Shown here: one piece after another, positions 33,963 to 44,162 of the stretch
How the letters are laid out: every line of letters starts with the position of its first letter
Numbering within the stretch: position 1 is the first letter of the stretch
DNA from: Clostridiales bacterium
GTDB lineage: Bacteria > Bacillota > Clostridia > Saccharofermentanales > Saccharofermentanaceae
Direction: 5' to 3'
Assembly (NCBI GenBank): GCA_017510605.1
Contig: JAFWMQ010000002.1
Coordinates: 225,584-289,583, forward strand
Length of the DNA stretch: 64,000 nucleotides
The notes under the pieces: generated by a model
What the model saw: the letters and a program-made list of their open reading frames with translations, nothing else
What the model was told of the DNA's origin: nothing
Database searches by the model: none
Translations under genes and position numbers: made by a program

Positions 33963-36622
33963 TCCTGTATGGAGGATGCAGGAGTAACTTTATAGACTCT
34001 GAGATCCTCATACTGGAAAATAACCGTGCCGATTTCAGAGAATACTGCCGAATTGTCACAGCCGAATTTGTACCGCTCAAGGTCTCCCATGATTATGTAT
34101 TCGATCTTATATTTATCTATCATTTTCTGAATGTCAGTGACATTATCGCTGTAATAGATGACGTTAATATCGTTATGTCTCGGGGAAATATAGATTTTCC
34201 AGACATCCCTGTCAGGATCGGATTCCAAAGTATCGGTTTCTTTGTTGACGACACCATGGAATCTCCAGAGCCACTCATGAGTCTGCCAGCCGAAGACAGT
34301 AGGAAGGCCTGTATAAGAGGATACGATGCAGCTGTCGGTATAACTGTCTCCGTATGCTTCGCAGATGACCGGACTGCCCTTAACATTTTCATTGAACCAG
34401 TTTATGCAAGCCATGTAAGGCTTGAGATTTCCCGAATAGTTCTCATTAACATAATTGCTGGTATATGTTTCGATGTAAGCGAGGCCGTCTAAGGTTTTAT
34501 AGTTTTCCCGCTTTAATTCACCCGAACGCTGCTTTAAGGCTGCCATTGTGTAATGGGCCGGAACGAACAGACAAAAAGTAAATACGATAGCGACAGCTAG
34601 GAACACCAATGAATACTGGCCTTTTTTATTCACAAACCAGAAGAGCCTGATTATCGAATAGATCATCGTGACGGACAGGATGATAAACGCTGCGAACGCG
34701 AATTTGAACATCGTATTTGAGCGCAGGTATCCGCCGGTATATATATCTCTTACATAGAATATTTCGGGCGCGGTAAGAAGCATGAGTCCGACAACGGTCA
34801 TTCCGCAGCAAAAGATATCTATAATATTTCGTTTTGCAAAAAATCTCTGGATAGGATTAAAACAGCTGTCTTCTTCGTATAACACATACGAGCCGGTCTT
34901 TTTTGTTTTCGATCTGTTTTTGGCTTTTGTCAGCGACACATAACCGTAGTTTTTTGTTGCAAATACAACGACCATGAAGAAGACGCTTATTATAACGTGT
35001 GTTCCGTATAAGATAAACAACTGGAAGAGCGAGGAACGGTTCTTAACTGCTCCGAGGGAATTCGAGATCATGTCGAAATTTATGTTGAACGGAAGAGCTG
35101 TAAGCGTTGCTACAGTAAACAAAAAGCTCATCTGAAATGATGTTCTCGGCAATGCTGTAGGGCTTACGACACAGAACAGGAACGAAGCGATCATAAGGAG
35201 CAGTTCGAGTCCGAAAAGCACAGGAGGATTGCTGCCTTTGGAGAGGTATATCAGGAGAATTCCTCCTACGTTGACCACGAAAACAATTGCTCCGGGAATA
35301 TTAACGAACTTAGGGGATCTGATGGTATTAACAATAAGAGATCCCATCGAACAGAATACGAAATAGATGAGGAAATCCCAGTAATTGGTCATCTGGGCAC
35401 AACCGAGAAGAACAGCGCATAAGACGAGATGAAGTGTCACGTCCGATTCAAGTTCAGGCAGGAATCTGTTGCCGTTCCCGCTTAAGTTATCAAGAGTGTG
35501 GGCAAGTTTGCTCTCTTCATAATCAGGAAGTTTTACCGTGCAGATAAGAGACAGTATGACCGCCATGATAAGGAGAACGATTATCATGGAGATTACATGT
35601 GCGTGAAGGTCGCCTACGAGGTAAGAATAGAACGGGAATTCTTCGATCGTGTAATCGACTTTGAGATCAGGATTCCATCCTATAAATCTTGTGCTGTCCG
35701 GGTAGAAGAAATGGTCAGTCCTTCCGACATCGATCCCCATCTTTTTAAATAAATCCAGGAAATTGTTTCCGACGCTGTTCTCATCATAAAAATATGAATG
35801 TGAATTACCCCATATAGAGACTGCAAGACCTGTTAATAATCCTGCAAGATACTTAGCGATCTTATTCTCGGTAAAGCCTTTTTTCGAAGATGCCTCAATG
35901 AGATATTTGCCGATGGTAAAACTCATTGCAAAAGGGATCGCAGTCGCGGAGCACATAGCCAGATTGTAGCCGATACCGGTTGGGATACCGGTTGCCTTTA
36001 TAACTACCGACCATATAAACTGGCCGAAATAATAATAGTTTATCGAATGACCTGACAGCCAGATGTCGTTTGCGGGAAGACTGCTGTTTCTCTGCATGGA
36101 CATTATAAAGCCGTAATCCATAAACTTTTCCTGGCCGTTGATGTCAGGAAGGAAGCCTTTGAAATAACACATCAGGAAAAAGATTACGAGGAAAGCTGTC
36201 TCTTCAATGACAACTGCTTCGATAAAACCTTTGCTGCCGGCCTTCTTTTTCAGTGATTCTCTTAATGACTTGGGAATATAACAGCAGGCGGCAACTATAA
36301 GAGCTGATAATACTATGCAGATAGTGCTGATCCCGCTTATATTGAAATGAGTCAGGGTCCATAATACGAGGCATGTGAATATAAGCCCCATCGGCTGGGA
36401 CAGAAAGAAACCGCCTGATGAAAAGTTCTCCCATAGTTTTGTTGCGAGAGGCAGGGTAGCAAATCCCATAAGCATAAGAAAAACTGCCCACCACAAACAG
36501 TATGCGGTATCGTTCGTGCCCATGGTACAGATGCCGAGCACGGTAGCTATGACGAAAGGGATCAATAAAAATACAAAACGAAGAGGAGAAGTCTCGATCA
36601 ATGAAGCAGATCTGCTGTTCAT
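33938..36622 (-). CDS. DUF2298 (YYY-domain) polytopic membrane protein
   Basis: An 894-residue protein with about 16-20 membrane helices and a ~200-residue soluble C-terminal part. The DUF2298 signature is LPANDIWLSGHSINYYYFGQ with preceding EKFMDYGFI. These proteins resemble GT-C-type membrane glycosyltransferases and probably act on lipid-linked sugars, but no activity is established. It starts at ATG 36622 behind AAGGAG and overlaps the FAD oxidoreductase stop by 4 bases, forming a three-gene minus-strand operon. It ends opposite the pseudouridine synthase gene. Confidence 0.82.
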   Translation of the reverse strand: MNSRSASLIETSPLRFVFLLIPFVIATVLGICTMGTNDTAYCLWWAVFLMLMGFATLPLATKLWENFSSGGFFLSQPMGLIFTCLVLWTLTHFNISGISTICIVLSALIVAACCYIPKSLRESLKKKAGSKGFIEAVVIEETAFLVIFFLMCYFKGFLPDINGQEKFMDYGFIMSMQRNSSLPANDIWLSGHSINYYYFGQFIWSVVIKATGIPTGIGYNLAMCSATAIPFAMSFTIGKYLIEASSKKGFTENKIAKYLAGLLTGLAVSIWGNSHSYFYDENSVGNNFLDLFKKMGIDVGRTDHFFYPDSTRFIGWNPDLKVDYTIEEFPFYSYLVGDLHAHVISMIIVLLIMAVILSLICTVKLPDYEESKLAHTLDNLSGNGNRFLPELESDVTLHLVLCAVLLGCAQMTNYWDFLIYFVFCSMGSLIVNTIRSPKFVNIPGAIVFVVNVGGILLIYLSKGSNPPVLFGLELLLMIASFLFCVVSPTALPRTSFQMSFLFTVATLTALPFNINFDMISNSLGAVKNRSSLFQLFILYGTHVIISVFFMVVVFATKNYGYVSLTKAKNRSKTKKTGSYVLYEEDSCFNPIQRFFAKRNIIDIFCCGMTVVGLMLLTAPEIFYVRDIYTGGYLRSNTMFKFAFAAFIILSVTMIYSIIRLFWFVNKKGQYSLVFLAVAIVFTFCLFVPAHYTMAALKQRSGELKRENYKTLDGLAYIETYTSNYVNENYSGNLKPYMACINWFNENVKGSPVICEAYGDSYTDSCIVSSYTGLPTVFGWQTHEWLWRFHGVVNKETDTLESDPDRDVWKIYISPRHNDINVIYYSDNVTDIQKMIDKYKIEYIIMGDLERYKFGCDNSAVFSEIGTVIFQYEDLRVYKVTPASSIQDQTAGSTD

Positions 36623-37776
36623 GATAAAACTCCTTCAAGTGAATCATTTTCCATTCCGTTCTTGATATTGAGTTCAGTAACCGGCGTGTGTAAAGCGCCT
36701 TTTCCGAGAGATTCTTCATAAGTTCTGATGATCTCCGAACTGATCCTTCCGGCAAGACTTACGACGGAATCCATATGATTCTCGGGAGTATCATTGGTTG
36801 CGAACTTTGTAAGAGCTGTCGAGCATACATAAAGATTCTCGCAGGGGTTGGTAAGATCTATCTCCGGATATTGTGATGTCAGCGCATAACGTGTCTTTGT
36901 GAGACGCCAGGATTTGACATCGGATTTACGAAGTGACGGGTATAGTTTCCGGAGCCCCGCAAAATATTTCAGCATGATCTCCGCATCGGAGTCTATCCAA
37001 AGCGCATCGGTGATGGAGCAGGAACCTACAAGATATACTACAGCGCCTCCGTAATTGCGTTCACCGAAAGCACTTGTGTGATTTATTATCGCTTTGAAAG
37101 GAAGTCCTGAATCCTTCGGAGGAACATGATAGAACATCTGTGAAATCTCATGTTTCATTACCATCATTGCAGTGATCTTTGCGCTGTAAGTAACGTTCAT
37201 GAGGATATCTCTGTCATCCATCTTAATAGGAAGACCATGACTGACATTTACAAATGTTCTGCAGGAACCTGTGAAGATAACGTAAGCACTGTCGATCACA
37301 ACTCTTGTTGAGTTGGAAAGAATGCAACTTGTACGGTACATCCCGCTTCCGAGACGTGAGATCTCGGCTACTGTAGTTGAATAGCAGATGTGTCCGCCGT
37401 TATCGGTAATTGCCTGCATAAGGCTTGTGATAAGGCATGCAAAACCGCCGTCGTAATAACCGACTTTACGGTGGGATGCTTTTCCTGACCATGCGGAATC
37501 AAACCAGTTGATCCGGTCTTCAATCCCCATTTCCTTGGATAATGCAAGAAGGGATTTATCGCTTTTTCTCAAATGGTGGGGGAGGAGTTCAAGATACTCT
37601 CTTCCGATTCTCGTGTAAGCGAGAAGTCCCCCCGGAGAAGTAAGCTCCTCGACAACAGTAACATTGAAGCCTGCCTTAGCAAGCCTCATGCCGCATGTAA
37701 GTCCCGAGAGACCGGAGCCGATAATGCAGACGGATCTGCTCTCGTCTGAAAACATCTCGTTATCGGAATTCATCAT
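36619..37776 (-). CDS. FAD/NAD(P)-dependent oxidoreductase of the amine-oxidase/desaturase type
   Basis: A 385-residue flavoprotein. The dinucleotide-binding motif is CIIGSGLSGLTCGMRLAKAG, followed by ELTSPGGLLAYTR, which resembles UDP-galactopyranose mutase, protoporphyrinogen oxidase and phytoene desaturase relatives. A C-terminal FAD-contact segment (FATNDTPENHMDSVVSLAG) is present. The substrate cannot be assigned. It is nested between DUF1015 and DUF2298 with 4-base overlaps on both sides. Pairing with a GT-C-like membrane protein suggests surface glycan or lipid-sugar work, which is inference. Confidence 0.78.
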   Translation of the reverse strand: MMNSDNEMFSDESRSVCIIGSGLSGLTCGMRLAKAGFNVTVVEELTSPGGLLAYTRIGREYLELLPHHLRKSDKSLLALSKEMGIEDRINWFDSAWSGKASHRKVGYYDGGFACLITSLMQAITDNGGHICYSTTVAEISRLGSGMYRTSCILSNSTRVVIDSAYVIFTGSCRTFVNVSHGLPIKMDDRDILMNVTYSAKITAMMVMKHEISQMFYHVPPKDSGLPFKAIINHTSAFGERNYGGAVVYLVGSCSITDALWIDSDAEIMLKYFAGLRKLYPSLRKSDVKSWRLTKTRYALTSQYPEIDLTNPCENLYVCSTALTKFATNDTPENHMDSVVSLAGRISSEIIRTYEESLGKGALHTPVTELNIKNGMENDSLEGVLS

Positions 37777-39035
37777 TCGATCTTCTTTGCCTCAAGATAG
37801 AATCTCTTTTCAAAAGCTTCTCCCATTGAGAAAGTCTTTCTCGGGAAAACCCCTTCTTTCTCGACCGTGCCGAAGAAAGTGTCTTTACTTATACCGGGGA
37901 CAAGGATTCCAGTATTGCCTGCAGAAGCAAGTTTTCTTACGGAATCTTCACCGTGAATGTAATCACACTCAAGTTTTAAGCTGTCGATCATCATCTGAAC
38001 GGAACCGATGGCAAGCGTGTGGGGAGGATTTGCAAGAGAGATCTTTACGTCTTCTGCTCCTTCTGTAACTACAGTAAAACTCTGCTTGTCATCAGATGCG
38101 GAATTGATCTCCATGCCGCAATCCTTGAAGTATTCAGAGGCTTTATTAATAAATTCAGCGGAATTTATATTGAAGACGACTCTGTGGATCGGCTCGAAAT
38201 CAAGACCTTTGTCATGAATGTTGACTATTTCCGCAAGAGCGTATCTTGCCGGATGGTTGATTTTCTCTTCATCGGAAAGACCGGATCTGATGTTTTCCCA
38301 ATGCGCTTTAGCGGAAGCCAGTGAATGGTTGCCGTCGCCGACAAGGAATAACAGACCGTCTTCGTTTCTTGCTTTAAGAGTGGAAAGACCGTTTATGATC
38401 GATTCCGCAATAGCAGAACCGTCAGGGATAAACGTTCCCTTGATATGTCCTGAACCGAGCATGAGGTCCGTGTCATATACCGGCGCAAGTCCTTCTTCGG
38501 AAGCCATCTCAAATGCTTTTCCGATCGTGAGACCGTCCGGGTCATCAATGAGGATCATTATGTGAGGGAGTTCAAGAGGCGAATTCGCCCTGATCCTGAC
38601 CCTCGGAGGAATCCTTGAAAGAACAGTTCCTTCTGTAGCCCTGCAAATGTTCTTGTTTCCGGGTTCAAAACTGTAACCTTCAAGATCTATAGCTGCCATA
38701 AGGCCTTTCCGGGAGGGATGAAGTTCTGTTGCTCTGTCTGTAAGAATGAAACCTGTTCCGAGTTCTTTAAGGATTCCTTCATCAAGATATCTTCTTGCAG
38801 TATTTGCAATAGAACCGAGTTTCTCATTTTCTTTGTCCGTGCCCAGATATACTTCCGGAAGAACAAGGTTCAATGTAGAGGGAGCGTCACCGGCTTCCCC
38901 GGAAACATTTTCCCAATAATCAGGTTCTGAAGTATATTGGTCGCAGGCGATGACCGCCCATTTCTTAAGATCTGTTCCCTTTTGCGGAAGAAGAATGTCC
39001 GGCACCGCAAAGCCGAGATCACTTATGGTTCTCAA
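37773..39035 (-). CDS. DUF1015 family protein
   Basis: A 420-residue soluble protein matching DUF1015 in its opening (KKWAVIACDQYTSEPDYW), in LFLVGDGNHSLASAKAHWE and in HPARYALAEIVNIHDKGL. The GDGNHS motif is the family hallmark. DUF1015 is widespread in anaerobes, and its biochemical role is unknown. It is the first gene of the minus-strand operon. The SD before the ATG is weak (GTGGGGT). No signal peptide or membrane helix is visible. Confidence 0.88.
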   Translation of the reverse strand: MRTISDLGFAVPDILLPQKGTDLKKWAVIACDQYTSEPDYWENVSGEAGDAPSTLNLVLPEVYLGTDKENEKLGSIANTARRYLDEGILKELGTGFILTDRATELHPSRKGLMAAIDLEGYSFEPGNKNICRATEGTVLSRIPPRVRIRANSPLELPHIMILIDDPDGLTIGKAFEMASEEGLAPVYDTDLMLGSGHIKGTFIPDGSAIAESIINGLSTLKARNEDGLLFLVGDGNHSLASAKAHWENIRSGLSDEEKINHPARYALAEIVNIHDKGLDFEPIHRVVFNINSAEFINKASEYFKDCGMEINSASDDKQSFTVVTEGAEDVKISLANPPHTLAIGSVQMMIDSLKLECDYIHGEDSVRKLASAGNTGILVPGISKDTFFGTVEKEGVFPRKTFSMGEAFEKRFYLEAKKIE

Positions 39036-39264
39036 TTCTCATACCCCACTATAGACAATTAAAGTGCCTATCATTCTATCACGGACAGGCAGTGTTTTGG
39101 GGATAAAATGACGCATTTTTACATTTTTCGCGTGCACGAAAAAATGTTCCGTATGAAATCCTATGAAATTAACTGTTCTTGGGGTTTTTCAGATGTTTCC
39201 GCTTAACTTAAAGTACGGTTAATGGTACTATAAATTTGAATGATCAACAGGAGGTAATGACCTT

Positions 39265-40362
39265 ATGGCAAACAGCGAATTATCCAAACTCAAGATATTG
39301 TTTATATATGATTATTTCAAAAACCGTCTCAGTGCTTCGGGAGGCAAGGAGTCGGTCTCTGTAAGTGAACTTATCTCCTATCTTGAAGAAAAGACCGGAA
39401 CGACTTTCGAGCGCAAGTCGATATATGCGGATATCAACAAGATAAACGAGTATGTCCAGAAGTCAGGAAAAACGAACGATGATGCTTGGATCTATTCCGA
39501 GGGAAAAAAGTATAAAAGAAGCGAGCTGAAGGGCGAGATACTTATTGATGAGGCAAGACTCATTGTCGATGCGATCAGCACTACCACTTTCGTAGATACA
39601 CAGTTGTGCGACAAGATCATTAAAATGTTTCCGAACTATTTTACTGACAATTACCATAAAAGAGCGCTTTTCCCGCACGATGAGAAGATCAGCAGAAGAA
39701 GCATATCTTATCTCAATAATATAAGGACGGGTATCGAAGGTAAATTCGCCCTGAAGTTCGACTATGGTTATGTTCTCGGAAGCAACCTGACGGAGAAGAC
39801 GGAAAAGATCGTATCTCCGATGGCTCTCGACTGGGCTAACAACTGTTATTATCTGATCGCCGTTGATAATGCCGAAGCAAAGGATCTTGAAAGGGACCAG
39901 GCATTGTCTTCCGCATTAAGAAGGTACAGGCTTGACCGCATGGTCAATGTTAATGTCGATTATGACCGGAAGACCCGGTATTACGATTATAAGAATGACA
40001 GGATCAGGGAGAGCGAGCTCAAAGGTTTTATCGGGAACTCGTTATCTGCATACTCCGGCGGAAGGCCCGTGCCAATAGTAATCACCATAAAAGGCGAGAG
40101 CCGGAAGCATGCTCTTAAGGCATATGGAGCATTCGCTTCAAAAGTAAGCGATAAGATCAGGATCGAAGATGACACAAAGCTTGAAAAGGGCATTTTGAAG
40201 ATTTGTGTAACGACAGGTCTTGCTCCTACTCTTTATACGGATCTGTTTGAACTCAGCACATTTGACGGTGTTGAAGTCGAGATAGACAACGAAGAAGTCT
40301 GCCGAGAGTATGCGGGCTACATAAAGAAGGCGGCTTCGGCTGCAAAACTTAAGAAGCTCTGA
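39265..40362 (+). CDS. WYL-domain transcriptional regulator
   Basis: A 365-residue protein with an N-terminal winged helix-turn-helix (residues ~6-70; SVSELISYLEEKTGTTFERK then SIYADINKI) and a WYL domain over ~140-260 (KIVSPMALDWANNCYYLIAV; LDRMVNVNV). WYL regulators sense ligands, often nucleic acid or nucleotide related, and control stress or defence genes. It has AGGAGG before the ATG. It sits immediately upstream of alaS, which has its own promoter starting right after this gene's stop, so the two need not be linked. Its target is unknown. Confidence 0.86.
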   Translation: MANSELSKLKILFIYDYFKNRLSASGGKESVSVSELISYLEEKTGTTFERKSIYADINKINEYVQKSGKTNDDAWIYSEGKKYKRSELKGEILIDEARLIVDAISTTTFVDTQLCDKIIKMFPNYFTDNYHKRALFPHDEKISRRSISYLNNIRTGIEGKFALKFDYGYVLGSNLTEKTEKIVSPMALDWANNCYYLIAVDNAEAKDLERDQALSSALRRYRLDRMVNVNVDYDRKTRYYDYKNDRIRESELKGFIGNSLSAYSGGRPVPIVITIKGESRKHALKAYGAFASKVSDKIRIEDDTKLEKGILKICVTTGLAPTLYTDLFELSTFDGVEVEIDNEEVCREYAGYIKKAASAAKLKKL

Positions 40363-40391
40363 TTGCAAAGAGAAATTAAACGATTTATAAT
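40363..40391 (+). promoter_or_regulatory. alaS promoter
   Basis: TTGCAA (40363-40368), 17-bp spacer, TATAAT (40386-40391). It starts at the base after the WYL regulator's stop. Only ~35 bases separate it from the alaS ATG, which is too short for a T-box leader. Confidence 0.8.
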
Positions 40392-40425
40392 TTCTAGGTT
40401 TTATTATTATTAAGGAGTAGCACCT

Positions 40426-43119
40426 ATGAGACAGTTTTCTTCAAAAGAACTAAGAAAGACCTGGAAGGATTTTTATATAGAGAGGGGTCACGTTGATGTA
40501 GGTGCGGTATCACTGGTATCTGACGGTTCAACCGGCGTATTGTTCAACGTTGCGGGAATGCAGCCTTTAATGCCTTATCTTCTCGGCGAGAAGCATCCTA
40601 TGGGAACAAGGCTCTGCAATGTTCAGGGATGTGTACGTACAAACGATATCGATTCAGTTGGTGACAGAAGCCACGTTACATTCTTTGAGATGATGGGCAG
40701 CTGGAGCCTTGGTGATTATTTCAAGAAAGAGAGATGCCAGTGGAGTTACGAACTTCTTACGCAGGTGTTCGGTTTTGATAACGACCACCTCGCAGCAACT
40801 GTTTTCGCAGGTGACGAGAACGCTCCGAGAGACGAGGAAGGCGCACAGTTCAGAATCGCTTCCGGATTCAAGCCCGAGAACATTTACTATCTCGGTGCAG
40901 ATGACAACTGGTGGGGACTTGAGTACGGTCCCTGCGGCCCTGACAGCGAGATGTTCTATATCGCTGATGTTCCCGATTGCGGCCCTGACTGCGGTCCGGG
41001 ATGTTCCTGCGGAAAGTATACTGAGATCGGCAATGACGTTTTCATGCAGTATGAGAAGCATCAGGACGGACATCTCACACCTCTTAAGCAGAAGAACGTT
41101 GATACAGGTTGGGGTCTTGAGAGAATCCTCGCATTTCTTAACGGTACCAAAGACGTTTATAAGACAGACCTCTTTACTGATGCTATTGCATATATCGAGA
41201 ATGCTTCAGGAGTTAAGTATGATTCCGACGAGAAGCTTACAAAGTCTATGAGAATCCTTGCTGACCATATCCGTACGAGCGTTATGCTCATCGGTGACGC
41301 TGCAAAACTCGTTCCTTCAAATGCAGGCGCAGGCTACGTTCTGAGACGTCTTATCAGACGTGCGGTAAGACACGCAAGAACACTCGGCATGTCAACAGAG
41401 CAGATCCTTGGTCTTGCAAAGATCTATATCGACAGCGTTTATGATGACAGCTATCCGCTTCTTGCAAAGAACCGTGAGTTTATCCTTAATGAACTCGATA
41501 AGGAGATTGCAAGATTTGAGAGCACGCTCGAAAACGGCATCAAGGAATTCAAGAAGATCCTCGACGACAAGAAGAAGGCCGGATCTGCTGAGATCGACGG
41601 CGATTCCGCTTTCTATCTCTACGATACATTCGGATTCCCTGTGGAGCTCACTGTTGAGATGGCATCAGAAGAAGGCCTTTCCGTTGATGAAGAGGGCTTC
41701 AAGGCAGCAATGGAAGCCCAGAAGCAGCGCGCAAGAGAAGCTACACTCAAGAATGCTTCCGATCTTGCCCTGGGTACAAAAGATCTTCCTTCTGAAGTTG
41801 TTGCAGATGACAGGCAGACAGAATTCGTAGGTTACGAGCAGCTCGGCACAGAAGCAACACTCCTTCATCTTATCAAGGCTGACGGTGAAGGAAGCCTCAA
41901 TATCGCAGAGGAAGCTTCCGAGGGCGATGATGTTATCGCTATTTTCGACAAGACATCACTCTATGCAACAATGGGCGGTCAGATCCACGATGAAGGTATC
42001 ATCACAGGTGACGGATTTGCGGCAAATGTAATATCCGTAGATAAGGATAAGTCCGGCAAATATATGCATGCGTTGAAGATTACTTCAGGTACTGTTAAGC
42101 AGGGCGCCAAGGTTACGATCACTACCGACAAGGCTGAAAGACTTAACATTGCCAGAAACCATACAGCTACGCACATCCTGCTCGCAGCCCTTCAGAAAGT
42201 ATTGGGCAGCCAGGTTGAGCAGGCAGGTTCATATGTCGGCGGCGACAGACTCAGATTTGACTTCAACCACTTTCAGGCAATGACAGCTGAAGAGATCGCT
42301 AAGGTTGAAGAAATGGTAAATGACGCTGTTCTCCAGGCTCTTTCTGTTGAGACAAAGGTCCTTGCCATTGAAGAAGCAAAGAAACTCGGTGCTACTGCCA
42401 TCTTCGGTGAGAAGTACGGTGAGGTCGTAAGGGTTGTCGCAGTAGGTGATTTCTCAGATCCGTTCGATCTCGAGTTCTGCGGTGGTACACATCTTACAAA
42501 CAGTGCGCAGATCGGCCAGTTCAGGATCGTTTCCGAATCCGGTATCGCTGCAGGTATCAGAAGAATCGAAGCTGTTACCGGCGTAAAGTGCTATGAGATG
42601 AACAAGGCTGACAGAGGTCTCATCAACGATGCCGCAGCAGCTCTTAAGGCCCCTAAGGACAAGATCGTTGAGAGAATCGAAGCTCTCCACGCAGAGGTTA
42701 AGTCCCTCGAGAAGGAACTTGCTGATATCGAGAAGGCTAAGGCCGGTTCATTTGCTGACAGTGCGCTCTCAGGCGCTAAGGATATCGGCGGAGTCAAGGC
42801 AGTTATTGCATCCTGTGATGCAGCTGATGCAGCAGCTTTAAGAGATACAGCTGACAAGATCAGGGATAAGCTTGACTGCGGCGTAGTATTCCTCGCTGCA
42901 AACGGCGGTGATAAGCTCCTCTTCACGGCTATGGCTACCAAGTCTGCTAATGATAAGGGCGCTCACTGCGGAAACATCATCAAGGAAGCAGCCAAGGTTG
43001 CAGGCGGTGGCGGCGGCGGACGTCCCGACATGGCTCAGGCAGGCGGTAAGGACGTAAGTAAGCTTGCTGATGCACTCGCCAAGGCAGAGGAAGTTCTGGC
43101 ATCCCAGGTTAACGCATAA
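40426..43119 (+). CDS. alaS: Alanyl-tRNA synthetase
   Basis: Charges tRNA-Ala. An 897-residue class II synthetase with motif 1 (SDGSTGVLFNVAGMQPLMPYL region) and the catalytic core MGSWSLGDYFKKE. The editing domain has the metal-binding residues in RNHTATHILLAAL and CGGTHL. A coiled coil spans about residues 730-770, followed by the C-terminal C-Ala domain with GGGGGGRPDMAQAGG. Length is normal. AAGGAG precedes the ATG. It is followed at 12 bases by the HIT gene and then trmB, and together they form an operon ending in a terminator. Confidence 0.97.
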   Translation: MRQFSSKELRKTWKDFYIERGHVDVGAVSLVSDGSTGVLFNVAGMQPLMPYLLGEKHPMGTRLCNVQGCVRTNDIDSVGDRSHVTFFEMMGSWSLGDYFKKERCQWSYELLTQVFGFDNDHLAATVFAGDENAPRDEEGAQFRIASGFKPENIYYLGADDNWWGLEYGPCGPDSEMFYIADVPDCGPDCGPGCSCGKYTEIGNDVFMQYEKHQDGHLTPLKQKNVDTGWGLERILAFLNGTKDVYKTDLFTDAIAYIENASGVKYDSDEKLTKSMRILADHIRTSVMLIGDAAKLVPSNAGAGYVLRRLIRRAVRHARTLGMSTEQILGLAKIYIDSVYDDSYPLLAKNREFILNELDKEIARFESTLENGIKEFKKILDDKKKAGSAEIDGDSAFYLYDTFGFPVELTVEMASEEGLSVDEEGFKAAMEAQKQRAREATLKNASDLALGTKDLPSEVVADDRQTEFVGYEQLGTEATLLHLIKADGEGSLNIAEEASEGDDVIAIFDKTSLYATMGGQIHDEGIITGDGFAANVISVDKDKSGKYMHALKITSGTVKQGAKVTITTDKAERLNIARNHTATHILLAALQKVLGSQVEQAGSYVGGDRLRFDFNHFQAMTAEEIAKVEEMVNDAVLQALSVETKVLAIEEAKKLGATAIFGEKYGEVVRVVAVGDFSDPFDLEFCGGTHLTNSAQIGQFRIVSESGIAAGIRRIEAVTGVKCYEMNKADRGLINDAAAALKAPKDKIVERIEALHAEVKSLEKELADIEKAKAGSFADSALSGAKDIGGVKAVIASCDAADAAALRDTADKIRDKLDCGVVFLAANGGDKLLFTAMATKSANDKGAHCGNIIKEAAKVAGGGGGGRPDMAQAGGKDVSKLADALAKAEEVLASQVNA

Positions 43120-43131
43120 AGGAGAAAAGTT

Positions 43132-43473
43132 ATGTGCTTATTTTGCGATATAGTTGCGGGTAAGATCCCGTCAGACAAAGTATATGAGAATGAATATGTT
43201 CTCTGTTTCAACGATATTAATCCGGTAACACCCGTACATGTACTCGTTGTTCCGAAAAAACATTTCGACAATATAAATGAGCTTGCATCTGATCCCGAGG
43301 GTGCTCTTTATTCTGCGGAGATCACAAAGGCTATCGCTGAAGCCGCAAAGATCAAAGGTATCAGCGAAGGCTTCAGGACAATTAACAACTGCGGTGAAGA
43401 CGGCGGCCAGTCCGTTATGCACGTTCATTTCCACGTTCTTGGCGGTACAAAGTTTACCGAGAAGATAGTCTGA
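43132..43473 (+). CDS. HIT-family (histidine triad) nucleotide hydrolase
   Basis: A 113-residue HINT-like protein hydrolysing AMP conjugates. The family opening (MCLFCDIVAGKIPSDKVYEN) with its CxxC is present, as is the histidine triad HVHFHVLGG. HINT proteins clear aminoacyl-adenylates, which fits a position directly behind alaS. The start is ATG 43132 after AAGGAGAAAAG. trmB begins 6 bases after its stop. Confidence 0.94.
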   Translation: MCLFCDIVAGKIPSDKVYENEYVLCFNDINPVTPVHVLVVPKKHFDNINELASDPEGALYSAEITKAIAEAAKIKGISEGFRTINNCGEDGGQSVMHVHFHVLGGTKFTEKIV

Positions 43474-43479
43474 TAACTT

Positions 43480-44130
43480 ATGGCCAGAATGAGAACCAAG
43501 CGCAATATTCCCGCGCGCATGGAGAAATGCCATGAGCGTTGGTTTGACGCGCCCATGTTAAATCGCGGAAGATGGAGAGAAGCCTGCGGCTTTGATGCGA
43601 ACGTCCCCATATGGCTTGAGATAGGATGCGGCAAGGGCAAGTTTTGTACAGAGATGGCTCTAAGACATCCGGAAGTCTTATATATCGCTATGGAAAGAGA
43701 TGCTTCCGTTACGCTTGCCGCAATCGAGAAAGCGCATGAGCTCGAGATCCCGAATCTCTTTTTTATCAGAGGTGATGCCGGGATAATCGAGAACTATTTC
43801 GCGGAGAATGAAGTAAACCGCATATTCCTTAATTTCTCTGATCCCTGGACCAGACAGAACAAGCCTAAGAGACGTCTGACCTATAGAGATTTTCTGAATA
43901 AGTACAAGGTCATGATGCAGGATGGCGGAGTTATAGAATTCAAGACGGATAATGATGATCTTTTTGATTTCTCGCTTAATGAATTTACTGAAACGGGCTT
44001 TGCTCTTGAAGATGTGACAAGGGATCTTCACAACAGCGAATTTGACCAGGATAATATCCGAACGGAATTCGAGCAGAAATTTGCCGATCAGGGAATAACC
44101 ATCAAAAGGGTTGTCGCCAGAATGAAGTAA
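43480..44130 (+). CDS. trmB: tRNA (guanine-N7-)-methyltransferase
   Basis: Methylates G46 in the variable loop of tRNA using SAM. The 216-residue protein has IWLEIGCGKGKFCTEMA (SAM motif I), IAMERDASVTLAAIEKA and the diagnostic LNFSDPWTRQNKPKRRLTY followed by FKTDNDDLFDFSL. The TrmB PWPKxxHxxRR motif reads PWTRQNKPKRR here, as in many Firmicutes. It ends a translation-related operon with alaS and the HIT gene. A bidirectional terminator follows. Confidence 0.95.
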   Translation: MARMRTKRNIPARMEKCHERWFDAPMLNRGRWREACGFDANVPIWLEIGCGKGKFCTEMALRHPEVLYIAMERDASVTLAAIEKAHELEIPNLFFIRGDAGIIENYFAENEVNRIFLNFSDPWTRQNKPKRRLTYRDFLNKYKVMMQDGGVIEFKTDNDDLFDFSLNEFTETGFALEDVTRDLHNSEFDQDNIRTEFEQKFADQGITIKRVVARMK

Positions 44131-44160
44131 AAAACCGGACATCAGTCCGGCCTTTTCTTT
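44129..44160. terminator. Bidirectional terminator between trmB and the membrane protein gene
   Basis: CCGGAC (44135-44140) and GTCCGG (44145-44150) form a 6-bp stem with an ATCA loop. CCTTTTCTTT follows on the + strand, and six T residues follow on the minus strand, so it can end both converging genes. Confidence 0.82.
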
Positions 44161-44162
44161 GT

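Noticed and set aside
40392..40425. T-box leader for alaS
   Set aside because: Only ~34 bases lie between the promoter and the ATG, too short for a T-box.
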